From assembly GCA_002490315.1 (NCBI GenBank), contig DLKG01000007.1, positions 1-15,805 of the forward strand: 15,805 nucleotides of DNA. Direction: 5' to 3'. The notes under the pieces were generated by a model, which saw only the letters and a program-made list of their open reading frames with translations, had not been told where the DNA came from and ran no database searches. Position numbers and translations under genes: made by a program. This document shows, piece by piece, positions 15,407 through 15,805 of the stretch; within the stretch, counting starts at the first letter, position 1; each line of letters opens with the position of its first letter. The stretch is from Prevotella sp. UBA7594. GTDB lineage: Bacteria > Bacteroidota > Bacteroidia > Bacteroidales > Bacteroidaceae.

Positions 15407-15614
15407 TGTTCGAGAGAATGCAATGTTTTTTCATTAGGTTAGTAGTTTGATAGATTTTAAGGTAAAGATTATGTTATTAGATTTTTCAAAACTACTGCAG
15501 CATTTTATTTTGACAACTTCGGTTGTCTAAGGTTGCGATAGTCGAGAAACAGCTTTATTTAACATTATTCTTTGAGAGGCCGGTGCGAGTGATTCGTGTC
15601 GTCCTTTTTTTTTT
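15407..15614 (+). ncRNA. Candidate structured RNA or attenuated leader, about 205 nt
   Basis: A stretch bounded by a Bacteroidetes promoter and an intrinsic terminator with no convincing protein gene. It can form AGTAGTTT (15441-15448) with AAACTACT (15489-15496), a perfect GACAAC-TTCG-GTTGTC hairpin (15512-15527) with the very stable UUCG loop, and the terminator stem. A 19-codon frame (15471-15530) overlaps the UUCG hairpin and is probably chance. The size and boundaries fit a small RNA such as the Bacteroidales-1/6S-type RNAs, or the leader of a gene beyond the window, for example a cold-shock-type mRNA. I cannot decide between these from sequence alone. Confidence 0.5.
15577..15614 (+). 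terminator. Intrinsic terminator of the right-end RNA
   Basis: CGGTGCGA (15581-15588) pairs with TCGTGTCG (15594-15601) through a 5-nt loop, including three G-T pairs; AGG/CCT extends the stem after one mismatch. Ten T (15605-15614) follow directly. Confidence 0.75.
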
Positions 15615-15677
15615 ATCCCTACCTCATCTGCTTGAACTTTATTCACCCCCCAAAAATAATTCTTCTCAAGTTCCTGA

Positions 15678-15772
15678 TTTATTGCCACATGGACACTGCT
15701 TTATTGCCACATGGACACTGCTTTATTGCTACATGGACACTGCTTTTTGCCACATGGGCACTGCTTTATTGC
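15678..15772. repeat. Tandem 22-bp repeats, four copies plus a partial
   Basis: The unit TTTATTGCCACATGGACACT + GC is found at 15678-15699 and 15700-15721 (identical), 15722-15743 (one change), and 15744-15764 (21 bp, two or more changes), then a partial unit to 15772. No ORF uses it. It is spacer-less, so it is a minisatellite and not a CRISPR array. The 63 bp between the T-run and these repeats show nothing else. Confidence 0.93.
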
Positions 15773-15786
15773 AACCTTACCCGTGG

Positions 15787-15805
15787 CGGAGGTCTCCGGC
15801 CTCCG
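15787..15805. repeat. GC-rich hairpin cut by the window edge
   Basis: CGGAGG (15787-15792) and CCTCCG (15800-15805) form a 6-bp stem with a 7-nt loop. The preceding CCCGTGG suggests the arms may continue beyond the window. No clear function; possibly another dispersed palindrome. Confidence 0.5.

Noticed and set aside
15471..15530. A 19-codon frame (MLLDFSKLLQ...) in the right-end RNA
   Set aside because: It overlaps the paired AAACTACT segment and the UUCG hairpin, whose RNA pairing explains the sequence better; too short to support alone.
15678..15772. Possible CRISPR array
   Set aside because: The 22-bp units abut directly without spacers and no cas gene is nearby.

Overview
The window looks like chromosomal housekeeping DNA from a Bacteroidales bacterium, most likely Prevotella or a close relative (Prevotellaceae). 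The main reasons are promoters of the Bacteroidetes type (TTTG, about 19-20 bp, TAnnTTTG), few Shine-Dalgarno sites, a lipoprotein with an acidic stretch after its lipidated cysteine, and the gene blocks DUF4271-hemD-rnpA-yidD and acpP-fabF-rnc. The species assignment is inference. Only two genes lie on the + strand, at the left end; all others are on the - strand.

Layout: (1) 46-2066 (+): a DUF3737 beta-helix protein followed 5 bp later by a MalY/PatB-type PLP-dependent C-S lyase, ended by a large hairpin shared with the convergent gene. (2) 2170-2805 (-): an unrecognised lipoprotein with a near-perfect promoter. (3) 3155-6835 (-): translation genes metG, tRNA-Gln(TTG) and tyrS. metG and the tRNA each have strong terminators and their own promoter elements. 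(4) 6957-10802 (-): metK, a DUF4271 membrane protein, hemD, rnpA and yidD, closely spaced and probably one transcript that may run on into tyrS. (5) 10803-11297: the metK control region, with a consensus promoter, a SAM-II-like riboswitch, a 39-codon leader ORF that starts inside the riboswitch and stops 11 nt before metK, and a perfect 33-bp inverted repeat further upstream. (6) 11298-14028 (-): acpP, fabF and rnc, linking fatty-acid synthesis and RNA processing; rnc overlaps fabF by 11 nt and encodes a long C-terminal tail. (7) 14192-15222 (-): a MaoC/NodN-like dehydratase and ndk. (8) 15370-15805 (+): a promoter, a structured sequence of about 205 nt and an intrinsic terminator with no clear protein gene (small RNA or attenuated leader), then 22-bp tandem repeats and a hairpin cut by the window edge.

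Functionally the window mixes methionine/SAM metabolism (C-S lyase, MetG, MetK with a SAM-sensing leader), translation and RNA processing (TyrS, tRNA-Gln, RnpA, RNase III), lipid synthesis (AcpP, FabF), membrane-protein insertion (YidD) and nucleotide balance (Ndk). I see no prophage, transposase, CRISPR array or defence island. The most interesting signals are RNA-level: the metK leader and the right-end RNA candidate.
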